5,986 nucleotides of DNA from an uncultured Bacteroidota bacterium (GTDB lineage Bacteria > Bacteroidota > Bacteroidia > Flavobacteriales > Flavobacteriaceae): positions 1 through 5,986 of the forward strand of contig CAISUR010000070.1 of assembly GCA_903888655.1 (NCBI GenBank), written 5' to 3'. Positions within the stretch are counted from its first letter, which is position 1; each line of letters starts with the position of its first letter. Positions 1 to 5,986 of this stretch are shown one piece after another. The position numbers were made by a program, and so were the translations under genes. The notes beneath the pieces are model-generated. The model made no database searches, was not told the origin of the DNA, and saw only the letters and a program-made list of their open reading frames with translations.

Positions 1-54
1 TGCAAAGATATAGTTTTCGGGAGAATGATGTTGCTGATTGTATTTGAAAACCAT
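1..54 (-). CDS. N-terminal fragment of an unidentified protein, cut by the window edge
   Basis: Reading leftwards from an ATG at 54-52 gives 18 open codons up to the window edge (MVFKYNQQHHSPENYIFA). I do not recognise the protein, and 18 residues are too few to assign a family. Support for a real gene comes from context. A good Bacteroidota -7 box on the same strand (94-101) would place a transcript start about 30 bases upstream of this ATG. The short intergenic region then makes sense as a divergent promoter region. A GTG at 81-79 in the same frame is an alternative start, and an in-frame stop at 90-88 closes the frame upstream. No signal peptide is evident in the visible residues. The open frame is short enough to occur by chance, so confidence is moderate. 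Confidence 0.45.
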   Translation of the reverse strand, partial: MVFKYNQQHHSPENYIFA

Positions 55-93
55 TTCTTGAACTTTTATAAAACCTTTCACATTATCCTAAAA

Positions 94-101
94 CAAAACT
101 A
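94..101 (-). promoter_or_regulatory. -7 box of a leftward Bacteroidota promoter
   Basis: Read on the minus strand this is TAGTTTTG, an exact match to the Bacteroidota housekeeping -7 consensus TAnnTTTG. It lies about 40 bases upstream of the leftward ATG at 54, so a transcript starting near 87 would have a leader of roughly 30 bases. No clear -33 TTTG element sits at the usual spacing; the nearest (CAAA on the plus strand at 129-132) is rather far. In a genome this AT-rich the match could be chance, but the position is right. Confidence 0.45.
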
Positions 102-102
102 C

Positions 103-110
103 TACTTTTG
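103..110 (+). promoter_or_regulatory. -7 box of the promoter for the lipoprotein-mfd operon
   Basis: TACTTTTG matches the Bacteroidota housekeeping -7 consensus TAnnTTTG exactly. Transcription would begin near 115-118, leaving about 25 bases before the ATG at 141. The -33 region is weak: TTTC at 76-79 is the closest thing to TTTG at acceptable spacing. The TTG at 108-110 that opens the longest upstream reading frame is the last part of this box, so it would not be in the transcript. The box is one base from the oppositely oriented box at 94-101. Confidence 0.55.
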
Positions 111-140
111 TATTTTTGTAATCTAATTCAAATTCTTCTG

Positions 141-719
141 ATGAAGTTAAAATCAGTATCCATTCTATTCTTGTTGATGCTAATTGTTTCCTGTCAAAAC
201 GATAATAAACAACTAATCATTGAACAACAAAAAGAAGCTCAAAAAAAAGAGGTTGTTTTTAAAAGCATTGAAAAAAGTTGGAATTTTATCGTTACTCCTT
301 TAGATTCTGAAACTCAAGCCAAAATAAAGAATTGGGTTGAATGGCAAAATTTCATGACAGAGATTCATCAGAATCCTAAAAGTTCTATTGGAGCGTTTCA
401 AAAAAAGGCAGCTATTTTATCTAAAAAAGTATCCGATTTGAATACCAATATACCACCAGAATTTAACAAACCTCAAATTAAAGCTCGAATTGCGGTTTTA
501 AATACAAAAATCAAATTAATGGATTTGTACATCCATTTGAATCAAATTCCGAGCGGGAAAGTGGTCAAATTAATTGGCGAAATCACTACTGAAGTAGACT
601 ACTTTCAATTGCAAATGGAAGAGATTATAAAAAGAGGTAAAATTCCTGCGGAAGAAGGCGAGCAGGATATTATTCGTATGAAAGATGCCTCAAGAGCGAT
701 TCCTAACGAATTGAAATAA
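141..719 (+). CDS. predicted lipoprotein of unknown function, first gene of the mfd operon
   Basis: The gene encodes 192 residues. The N-terminus is a lipoprotein signal: Lys2 and Lys4, a hydrophobic stretch (residues 6-16, VSILFLLMLIV), then the lipobox I-V-S-C with the lipidated cysteine at residue 18. The mature protein should be anchored in the inner or outer membrane, facing the periplasm or surface; no clear surface-export signal follows the cysteine. The rest is soluble, rich in Lys, Gln and Glu, and looks mostly helical. I recognise no enzymatic motif or named family. The ATG at 141 is chosen over an in-frame TTG at 108 because the latter lies in the -7 promoter box and would put 11 residues before a well-formed signal peptide. 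No Shine-Dalgarno sequence is present. The stop is 12 bases before mfd, so the two are probably co-transcribed, though nothing in the protein suggests a role in repair. Confidence 0.85.
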   Translation: MKLKSVSILFLLMLIVSCQNDNKQLIIEQQKEAQKKEVVFKSIEKSWNFIVTPLDSETQAKIKNWVEWQNFMTEIHQNPKSSIGAFQKKAAILSKKVSDLNTNIPPEFNKPQIKARIAVLNTKIKLMDLYIHLNQIPSGKVVKLIGEITTEVDYFQLQMEEIIKRGKIPAEEGEQDIIRMKDASRAIPNELK

Positions 720-731
720 AACCCCAAAACA

Positions 732-3700
732 TTGAGCAAAAGCACTATTACTTCTGTATATCAAAAATCGGCTAAAGTGCAGCTTTTGGCCAACGCTTTA
801 GAGCAACGCGATACCAAAATAAACGCCAAAGGCTTGTTGGGTTCGTCGTTGTCATTTGTGATTCAATCGGTTTTTGAAAAATCGGAATTGCCTTTGCTTT
901 TATTGTTTAATGATAAAGAAGAAGCGGCTTATCACCTAAATGATTTAGAACAACTCATCAACGATCAAGACGTGTTGTTTTATCCCGGTTCGTACCGCCG
1001 TCCGTATCAAATAGATGAAACCGATAACGCCAATATTCTGCTTCGAGCTGAAGTTTTGAATCGCATCAATTCGCGTAAAAAACCAGCCATCATTGTTTCC
1101 TATGCCGAAGCAATTTTTGAAAAAGTAGTCACCAAAAAGGAACTTGAAAAAAACACGTTTAAAGTTTCAACCAACGATAAATTATCCATCGATTTTGTAA
1201 ATGAAGTCTTGTTTGAATACAACTTCAAACGCGTTGATTTTGTGACTGAACCCGGCGAATTCTCGGTACGTGGTGGCATTGTAGACGTATTTTCATTCTC
1301 CAACGACAATCCGTATCGAATTGAGTTTTTTGGGAATGAAGTCGATTCTATTCGAAGTTTTGATGTAGAAACCCAATTGTCTATTGAAAAACTGAAAAAA
1401 GTTTCCATCATCCCCAATGTAGAAAATAAATTCTTCGAAGAAAACCGCGAAAGCTTCCTCGATTACATCAACGAAAAGACGGTTTTATTCATTCATAATA
1501 CCGATTTACTTGGGCAACAACTCGACAAACTTTTTGCCAAAGCTACTGAAGCATTTTCTAAATTGGATGCAACCGTAAAACATGTTGCGCCCGAAGAATT
1601 GTTTGTAGACCAAAAACAATTTTTAAAGAAAGCCCTAAACTTTTCAGTAGTCGAATTGAGCAATGCGCCTACTTTTTCTATTGACAAAACCATCGAATTT
1701 CATATTCAGCCACAACCGTCGTTCAACAAGCAATTTGATTTATTGCTGAACAATTTGAACGAAAATCATTTCAACGGCATTAAGAATTATTTGTTTTGTT
1801 CTAACGAAAATCAGGCAAATCGTTTTCATGATATTTTTGAAGATATTGATGAAGAGAATCACGAAAGCATTCGCAAACAATATAAAACCGTTGTCTTTCC
1901 TTTATTTCAAGGATTTATTGACGAAGAAAACCAAATAGCGTGTTATACCGACCATCAAATTTTTGAACGCTACCACAAATTTAGCATCAAAAACGGCTAT
2001 TCTAAAAAGCAAACCATCACGTTAAAAGAACTGACTTCACTAACCGTTGGTGATTATGTAACGCACATTGATCACGGAATTGGAAAGTTTGGCGGCTTGC
2101 AAAAAATACAAGTTGAAGGCAAAACCCAAGAAGCTATTAAACTAGTTTATGCCGACAACGATATTGTGTATGTGAGCATTCACTCGCTGCACAAAATCTC
2201 AAAATACAACGGCAAAGACGGCGCGCCACCAAAGATTTATAAACTAGGTTCGGGTGCTTGGAAGGCGTTAAAACAAAAAACCAAAGCGCGTGTAAAACAC
2301 ATTGCCTTCAACTTAATTCAGTTGTATGCCAAACGCCGATTAGAAAAAGGCTTTGCTTGTGCACCCGACAGTTATTTGCAAAAAGAGTTGGAAAGTTCAT
2401 TCATTTATGAAGATACCCCCGACCAAATTACAGCAACACAAGACGTAAAAGCCGACATGGAAACCGACCGTCCGATGGACCGATTAGTCTGTGGTGACGT
2501 AGGTTTTGGTAAAACAGAAGTTGCTATTCGTGCCGCCTTCAAAGCGGTGGATAACGGCAAGCAAGTCGCAGTTTTAGTACCCACCACTATTTTGGCGTAC
2601 CAACATTACCGAACGTTTTCCGAGCGATTGAAAGACATGCCGGTAACGGTGAATTACTTGAATCGTTTTAGAACTGCGAAAGAAAAATCGGAAACCATAA
2701 AATTATTGGGCGAAGGTAGAGTTGACATCATCATTGGAACCCACCAATTAGTCAACAAAGATGTCAAGTTTAAAGATTTAGGCTTGTTGATTATTGACGA
2801 AGAACAAAAATTTGGCGTGAATGTAAAAGACAAACTCAAAACCATTTCGGCGAATGTCGATACGTTAACCTTAACCGCGACGCCTATTCCGAGAACGTTG
2901 CAATTTTCGTTGATGGCAGCGCGCGATTTATCGGTCATTACCACACCGCCACCCAATAGATATCCTATAGAAACCAATGTGGTACGTTTTCACGAAGAAC
3001 TAATTCGTGATGCCATTTCGTATGAAATTCAACGTAACGGACAAGTATTTTTCATCAACAACCGTATTGAAAATATTAAAGAAGTAGCCGGAATGATACA
3101 GCGTCTCGTGCCCGATGCTCGTGTGGGAATTGGTCATGGTCAATTGGATGGCAAGAAACTAGAAGAATTAATGTTGGCGTTTATGAACGGTGAATTTGAT
3201 GTTTTGGTAGCCACAACCATTATTGAAAGTGGTTTGGATGTACCGAATGCGAATACCATTTTTATTAATAATGCCAATAATTTTGGATTATCCGATTTGC
3301 ATCAAATGCGTGGTCGTGTAGGACGAAGCAACAAAAAAGCCTTTTGCTATTTCATTACACCGCCTTATTCGGCAATGACCGACGATGCCCGAAAACGAAT
3401 TCATGCTTTAGAGCAGTTTAGCGAATTGGGAAGCGGCTTTAACATTGCCATGAAAGATTTAGAAATTCGTGGTGCCGGCGATTTATTGGGTGGCGAACAA
3501 AGTGGATTCATCAACGATATTGGGTTTGATACCTATCAAAAAATCATGAACGAAGCCATTGAAGAGTTGAAAGAAAACGAATTCAAAGACTTGTATCCTA
3601 CCGAAAATGATATTGAAACCAAAGAATACGTCAAAGATTTACAAATCGATACCGACTTTGAATTGCTTTTTCCGGACGAATACATCAACAGTATTACCGA

Positions 3701-4088
3701 GCGCTTAACGTTGTACAATGAATTGGCATTGATTAAAGATGAAGAAAACTTATTGAAATACGAACAAAAACTTATTGACCGTTTTGGTGCCTTACCGAAA
3801 GAAGCGCTAGCATTACTCAACAGCATACGCATTAAGTGGAAAGCCACGAGCATTGGTATTGAAAAACTAGTAATGAAGCAAGGCAAGATGGTGGGCTATT
3901 TTGTGGGCGACCAACAAAGTGATTTCTACCAATCGAATCGTTTTATGAAAATGGTGCAGTTTGTACAAACGAACAGCAACCTCTGTAAAATGAAAGAAAA
4001 AGAGACCAAAAACGGACTTCGATTGTTAGTGACTTTTGAAAATGTGAAGAGCATTAATAAGGCGTTGGAGTTGATGAATAGAATATAA
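732..4088 (+). CDS. mfd: transcription-repair coupling factor Mfd
   Basis: Mfd is a cytoplasmic ATP-driven DNA translocase that binds RNA polymerase stalled at a lesion, pushes it off and recruits UvrA to start nucleotide excision repair. The 1118 residues are near normal length (about 1150-1180 in E. coli and B. subtilis). In order: a UvrB-like module (about 1-330) with the RGG/IEFFG block at 180-203, where Arg180, Arg196 and Phe200 match in spacing the UvrA-contacting Arg165, Arg181 and Phe185 I recall for E. coli; an RNA polymerase interaction domain (about 434-500, GDYVTHIDHGIG from 440); the SF2 motor with Walker A GDVGFGKT (588-595, Lys594), DEEQ (689-692), TATPIP (715-720) and QMRGRVGRS (858-866); the TRG region (898-925, ELGSGF to GGEQSG); and a C-terminal TRCF domain (about 965-1118). 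Translation starts at TTG (732): an in-frame stop lies at 717-719, no ATG or GTG lies between, and the next methionine is residue 576. The gene appears intact and probably shares the promoter at 103-110. Confidence 0.98.
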   Translation: MSKSTITSVYQKSAKVQLLANALEQRDTKINAKGLLGSSLSFVIQSVFEKSELPLLLLFNDKEEAAYHLNDLEQLINDQDVLFYPGSYRRPYQIDETDNANILLRAEVLNRINSRKKPAIIVSYAEAIFEKVVTKKELEKNTFKVSTNDKLSIDFVNEVLFEYNFKRVDFVTEPGEFSVRGGIVDVFSFSNDNPYRIEFFGNEVDSIRSFDVETQLSIEKLKKVSIIPNVENKFFEENRESFLDYINEKTVLFIHNTDLLGQQLDKLFAKATEAFSKLDATVKHVAPEELFVDQKQFLKKALNFSVVELSNAPTFSIDKTIEFHIQPQPSFNKQFDLLLNNLNENHFNGIKNYLFCSNENQANRFHDIFEDIDEENHESIRKQYKTVVFPLFQGFIDEENQIACYTDHQIFERYHKFSIKNGYSKKQTITLKELTSLTVGDYVTHIDHGIGKFGGLQKIQVEGKTQEAIKLVYADNDIVYVSIHSLHKISKYNGKDGAPPKIYKLGSGAWKALKQKTKARVKHIAFNLIQLYAKRRLEKGFACAPDSYLQKELESSFIYEDTPDQITATQDVKADMETDRPMDRLVCGDVGFGKTEVAIRAAFKAVDNGKQVAVLVPTTILAYQHYRTFSERLKDMPVTVNYLNRFRTAKEKSETIKLLGEGRVDIIIGTHQLVNKDVKFKDLGLLIIDEEQKFGVNVKDKLKTISANVDTLTLTATPIPRTLQFSLMAARDLSVITTPPPNRYPIETNVVRFHEELIRDAISYEIQRNGQVFFINNRIENIKEVAGMIQRLVPDARVGIGHGQLDGKKLEELMLAFMNGEFDVLVATTIIESGLDVPNANTIFINNANNFGLSDLHQMRGRVGRSNKKAFCYFITPPYSAMTDDARKRIHALEQFSELGSGFNIAMKDLEIRGAGDLLGGEQSGFINDIGFDTYQKIMNEAIEELKENEFKDLYPTENDIETKEYVKDLQIDTDFELLFPDEYINSITERLTLYNELALIKDEENLLKYEQKLIDRFGALPKEALALLNSIRIKWKATSIGIEKLVMKQGKMVGYFVGDQQSDFYQSNRFMKMVQFVQTNSNLCKMKEKETKNGLRLLVTFENVKSINKALELMNRI

Positions 4089-4326
4089 AACTTCAACATT
4101 TTTATTTATCATTGAGTATCGTTTTTTTAAGAAGCGCTAATCAAGATATTTTTCTTTAATATAAATAAAAGAACATTCGCAAAATTCAGGATATAGTTAA
4201 AGATATTGTAGAAATTTTTTAAATAGCAATAATAAATGCGAATCTAAGGATGAAAAAAGCAAAAAAAGAAGAAATATTTTTAAAAAACAAAAGAGATTTC
4301 ATAGTTCGTTATAGTCCATCTTTTTT
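4089..4326. other. AT-rich gap between the convergent genes mfd and rpoN
   Basis: These 238 bases are much richer in A and T than either flanking gene. I see no credible coding frame, no tRNA-like structure, no TAnnTTTG box on either strand and no GC-rich hairpin with a T-tract. There are several A- and T-runs. ATTCGC at 4175-4180 recurs inverted (GCGAAT) at 4238-4243, but the arms are short and far apart. The region presumably holds transcription ends for both genes. The only hairpin candidate is listed separately. Confidence 0.7.
4251..4300 (-). terminator. weak candidate terminator for rpoN
   Basis: Read on the minus strand, downstream of the rpoN stop, GAAAT (4300-4296) can pair with ATTTC (4275-4271), with a further TTTT/AAAA pairing inside. 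This is followed by a T-rich tract at 4270-4251 with two T-runs. The stem is almost pure A/T and therefore weak. In sequence this AT-rich such an arrangement could be accidental. Confidence 0.2.
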
Positions 4327-5790
4327 TTATATCTTCTTTCGCATTCGAGCTACAGGAATGTCTAATTGCTCTCTATATTTAGCAATAGTTCTTCGGGCAA
4401 TAGGGTAACCTTTTTCTTTTAAGATATCTGCCAATTGATCGTCGGGTAGTGGTTTGTGTTTGTCTTCGGCTTCAATCACATTTTGTAGAATTTTTTTGAT
4501 TTCAAGTGTAGAAACATCTTCACCTTGATCGTTTTTCATCGCTTCCGAGAAAAATTCTTTAATCAATTTGGTTCCATAAGGTGTATCTACATATTTACTA
4601 TTTGCTACACGAGAAACCGTAGAAATATCCAAGCCAACCATATCGGCAATATCTTTTAGAATCATTGGTTTCATGCTGGTTTCTTCGCCATCCAAAAAGT
4701 ATTCTTCCTGAAAGTGCATGATGGCATTCATAGTCACATATAACGTTTCTTGGCGTTGCTTAATAGCATCAATAAACCATTTGGCCGAATCTAATTTCTG
4801 TTTGATAAATTGCACCGCATCTTTCTGTGAATTCGATTTGTCTCGAGATACTTTATAGGTCTGCATCATTTCTTGGTAATCTTTAGAAACGTGCAAAGCT
4901 GGTGCATTTCTTCCGTTCAATGTGAGTTCCAATTCGCCATCGTTAATTCGGATAGCAAAATCGGGGATGATGTTTTCGGTTACTTTATTGTTTCCCGTAA
5001 AAGAACCGCCTGGTTTGGGATTCAATTTTTCAATTTCGTGAATGGTTTTCTTTAATAACTCTTGCGAGATGCCATATTTTTGAAGTAACTTATCGTAATG
5101 TTTTTTGGTAAAAGCGTCGAATTGATGTTCGATAATATCGATTGCCAAAGCGATTGTTTCGGTTGGCGTCTTGTGTTTGAGTTGCAATAACAAACATTCT
5201 TGCAAATCACGCGCACCCACACCTGAAGGTTCCAATTCGTGAATGACATGCAAGATGCGTTCTACATTCTTTTCATCGGTATAAATACCTTGTGTAAATG
5301 CCATATCGTCTACGATATCTTGAATGCTTCTTCGAATGTATCCCATATCGTCAATGCTGCCTACTAGAAATTCTGCAATTTCTCTATCGGCATCATTCAA
5401 AATAGAGGTATTCAATTGATTGATTAAATCCTGATGAAAACTAATAGGTGATGCAAAGGGACTTTCGCGATCAATATCGTCTTCACTATAGTTATTGGCT
5501 TGTAATTTATAATCGGGAATTTCGTCGTTGCTTAAATATTCGTCTACATTAATATCATCTGCTTCAATATTGTCGCTTCCTTCATAGTCATCATAATCAT
5601 CGTTGTTATCAAACTCATCTTTTTCATAAACTTCCTCTTCATTACCCAATTCTAATGCCGGGTTCTCATTCATTTCTTCCAACATGCGTTGCTCAAATGC
5701 CAAAGTAGGCAGCTGAATCAACTTCATCAACTGAATTTGTTGAGGAGAAAGTTTTTGAGATAATTTGAATTGTAAGTTTTGCTTTAACAT
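4327..5790 (-). CDS. rpoN: RNA polymerase sigma-54 factor RpoN
   Basis: Sigma-54 directs RNA polymerase to -24/-12 promoters, which open only with an ATP-hydrolysing enhancer-binding activator. The 487-residue protein is complete. Region I (about 1-48) is glutamine- and leucine-rich and holds the polymerase until activation. Region II (about 51-110) is strongly acidic, with 26 Asp or Glu among 60 residues. The core-binding domain (about 115-310) contains LEPSGVGARDLQECLLLQL at 186-204 and NPKPG at 257-261. The DNA-binding part (about 325-484) has the helix-turn-helix region around 376-414 (ILKDIADMVGLDISTVSR from 377) and the RpoN box ARRTIAKYRE at 465-474, one Val-to-Ile change from the usual ARRTVAKYRE. 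The start MLKQNLQFKLSQKLSPQQIQ is typical of the family, which fixes the ATG at 5790. No Shine-Dalgarno sequence and no convincing promoter lie between it and the inverted repeat upstream. It may be transcribed from within or beyond the repeat. No sigma-54 target genes are in view. Confidence 0.98.
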   Translation of the reverse strand: MLKQNLQFKLSQKLSPQQIQLMKLIQLPTLAFEQRMLEEMNENPALELGNEEEVYEKDEFDNNDDYDDYEGSDNIEADDINVDEYLSNDEIPDYKLQANNYSEDDIDRESPFASPISFHQDLINQLNTSILNDADREIAEFLVGSIDDMGYIRRSIQDIVDDMAFTQGIYTDEKNVERILHVIHELEPSGVGARDLQECLLLQLKHKTPTETIALAIDIIEHQFDAFTKKHYDKLLQKYGISQELLKKTIHEIEKLNPKPGGSFTGNNKVTENIIPDFAIRINDGELELTLNGRNAPALHVSKDYQEMMQTYKVSRDKSNSQKDAVQFIKQKLDSAKWFIDAIKQRQETLYVTMNAIMHFQEEYFLDGEETSMKPMILKDIADMVGLDISTVSRVANSKYVDTPYGTKLIKEFFSEAMKNDQGEDVSTLEIKKILQNVIEAEDKHKPLPDDQLADILKEKGYPIARRTIAKYREQLDIPVARMRKKI

Positions 5791-5810
5791 TTTAAATCAC
5801 TATTTTTTTT

Positions 5811-5912
5811 TGCCATGAAGACACGGAGACACAAAGTTTTTATTTTTAAAAAATGATATCTAAAAGGTTCAAAATTTAAACTTTTTCTTTGTGACTTTGC
5901 GCCTTTGTGGCA
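5811..5912. repeat. imperfect inverted repeat with 26-base arms and eight-base periodicity
   Basis: The left arm is 5811-5836 and the right arm 5887-5912, separated by 50 AT-rich bases. The right arm read in reverse complement matches the left at 19 of 26 positions; six of the seven differences are transitions, and two more pairs (5809-5810 with 5913-5914) extend the outer end. Each arm is itself built of degenerate octamers: GAAGACAC GGAGACAC AAAG in the left, and CACAAAGG CGCAAAGT CACAAAG in the right when reversed. The arms are visibly richer in G and C than their surroundings. The outer right end is in contact with the stop codon of the GxxExxY gene (5915-5917), and the left end is 20 bases from the rpoN ATG. 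In RNA it could fold into a long stem with a 50-base loop. From memory, related repeats are dispersed in Flavobacteria and other bacteria; I could not check this. Confidence 0.8.
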
Positions 5913-5914
5913 AA

Positions 5915-5986
5915 TCATCTTGTATTTATAAATCTTTTTATTCCATTTTTAATTAAAGGAACATTAAAATTAATTAGAAATCCTAA
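5915..5986 (-). CDS. C-terminal end of a GxxExxY family protein, cut by the window edge
   Basis: Reading leftwards from the window edge gives 23 codons and a TGA stop at 5917-5915. The translated tail contains INFNVPLIKNGIKRFI followed by NTR, which is the characteristic end of GxxExxY proteins (a PD-(D/E)XK nuclease-like family, NCBIfam/Pfam PDDEXK_3). Those proteins typically finish in a form like LLINFNVPLLKDGIKRxxN. The family's biological role is not established; the fold suggests a nuclease, but I do not claim activity. The name-giving GxxExxY motif and any catalytic residues would lie beyond the window, so I cannot say whether the gene is intact. The gene is on the rpoN strand with the inverted repeat starting within a few bases of its stop. 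It is probably accessory DNA, in contrast with the core gene beside it. Confidence 0.8.
   Translation of the reverse strand, partial: LGFLINFNVPLIKNGIKRFINTR

Noticed and set aside
2796..2807. DEEQ in place of the DEEH Walker B form of E. coli Mfd
   Set aside because: DEEQ is a normal variant, found for example in B. subtilis Mfd, so it is not a defect.
1100..3886. Several open frames of 60-116 codons on the minus strand inside mfd
   Set aside because: They are antisense to a fully conserved Mfd protein, have low-complexity serine- and leucine-rich translations, and have no promoter or family resemblance.
4175..4243. ATTCGC and its inverted copy GCGAAT in the mfd-rpoN gap
   Set aside because: Six-base arms separated by 57 bases are expected by chance and make no stable hairpin.
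4250..4408. A 52-codon plus-strand frame starting MKKAKKEE in the mfd-rpoN gap
   Set aside because: It begins in an A-rich run that would give lysines by composition alone, half of it is antisense to the end of rpoN, and no promoter precedes it.
4873..5249. Short frames of 60 and 65 codons on both strands within rpoN
   Set aside because: They overlap the conserved core-binding region of rpoN in other frames and show no recognisable protein features.
5811..5912. Repeat considered as a CRISPR fragment
   Set aside because: There are only two arms in opposite orientation with an AT-rich loop, no series of direct repeats with unique spacers, and no cas gene in view.
5887..5914. TGGCA and TTTGC pieces in the repeat as a possible sigma-54 promoter for rpoN autoregulation
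   Set aside because: The -24 GG and -12 GC elements do not occur at the required spacing and orientation on either strand.

Overview
The window is chromosomal DNA from a low-GC member of the Bacteroidota, most likely a Flavobacterium or close relative. Three things point there: AT-rich sequence between genes, start codons without Shine-Dalgarno sequences, and promoter boxes of the Bacteroidota form TAnnTTTG. The protein style of Mfd and RpoN also fits. The species cannot be fixed from this sequence.

Left part (1-719). The first 54 bases look like the start of a gene running leftwards out of the window. Between it and the next gene lies a compact divergent promoter region: two TAnnTTTG boxes, one per strand, sit one base apart at 94-110. 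The rightward promoter drives a small predicted lipoprotein gene (141-719). Its true start is the ATG at 141. The longer reading frame from a TTG at 108 begins inside the promoter box.

Centre (732-4088). mfd, the transcription-repair coupling factor, follows the lipoprotein gene after 12 bases and is probably co-transcribed with it. It starts at a TTG codon and has no other methionine until residue 576. All expected modules are present: UvrB-like UvrA-binding region, RNA polymerase interaction domain, SF2 translocase motor, TRG motif and C-terminal domain.

Right part (4089-5986). An AT-rich gap of 238 bases separates mfd from the convergent gene rpoN (sigma-54, 4327-5790, minus strand), which is complete from the region I activator-response segment to the RpoN box. 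Upstream of rpoN is a 26-base imperfect inverted repeat (5811-5836 and 5887-5912) whose arms are built of degenerate eight-base units. It directly abuts the last 23 codons of a gene on the same strand, recognisable as the C-terminus of a GxxExxY-family protein (5915-5986). The repeat plus GxxExxY gene looks like accessory DNA placed directly in front of a core sigma-factor gene. This is the most unusual part of the window.

How the genes work together: mfd is a housekeeping repair gene and rpoN a global regulator. Nothing in the sequence links them beyond their convergent arrangement. No RNA gene, CRISPR array, transposase or complete mobile element was seen.
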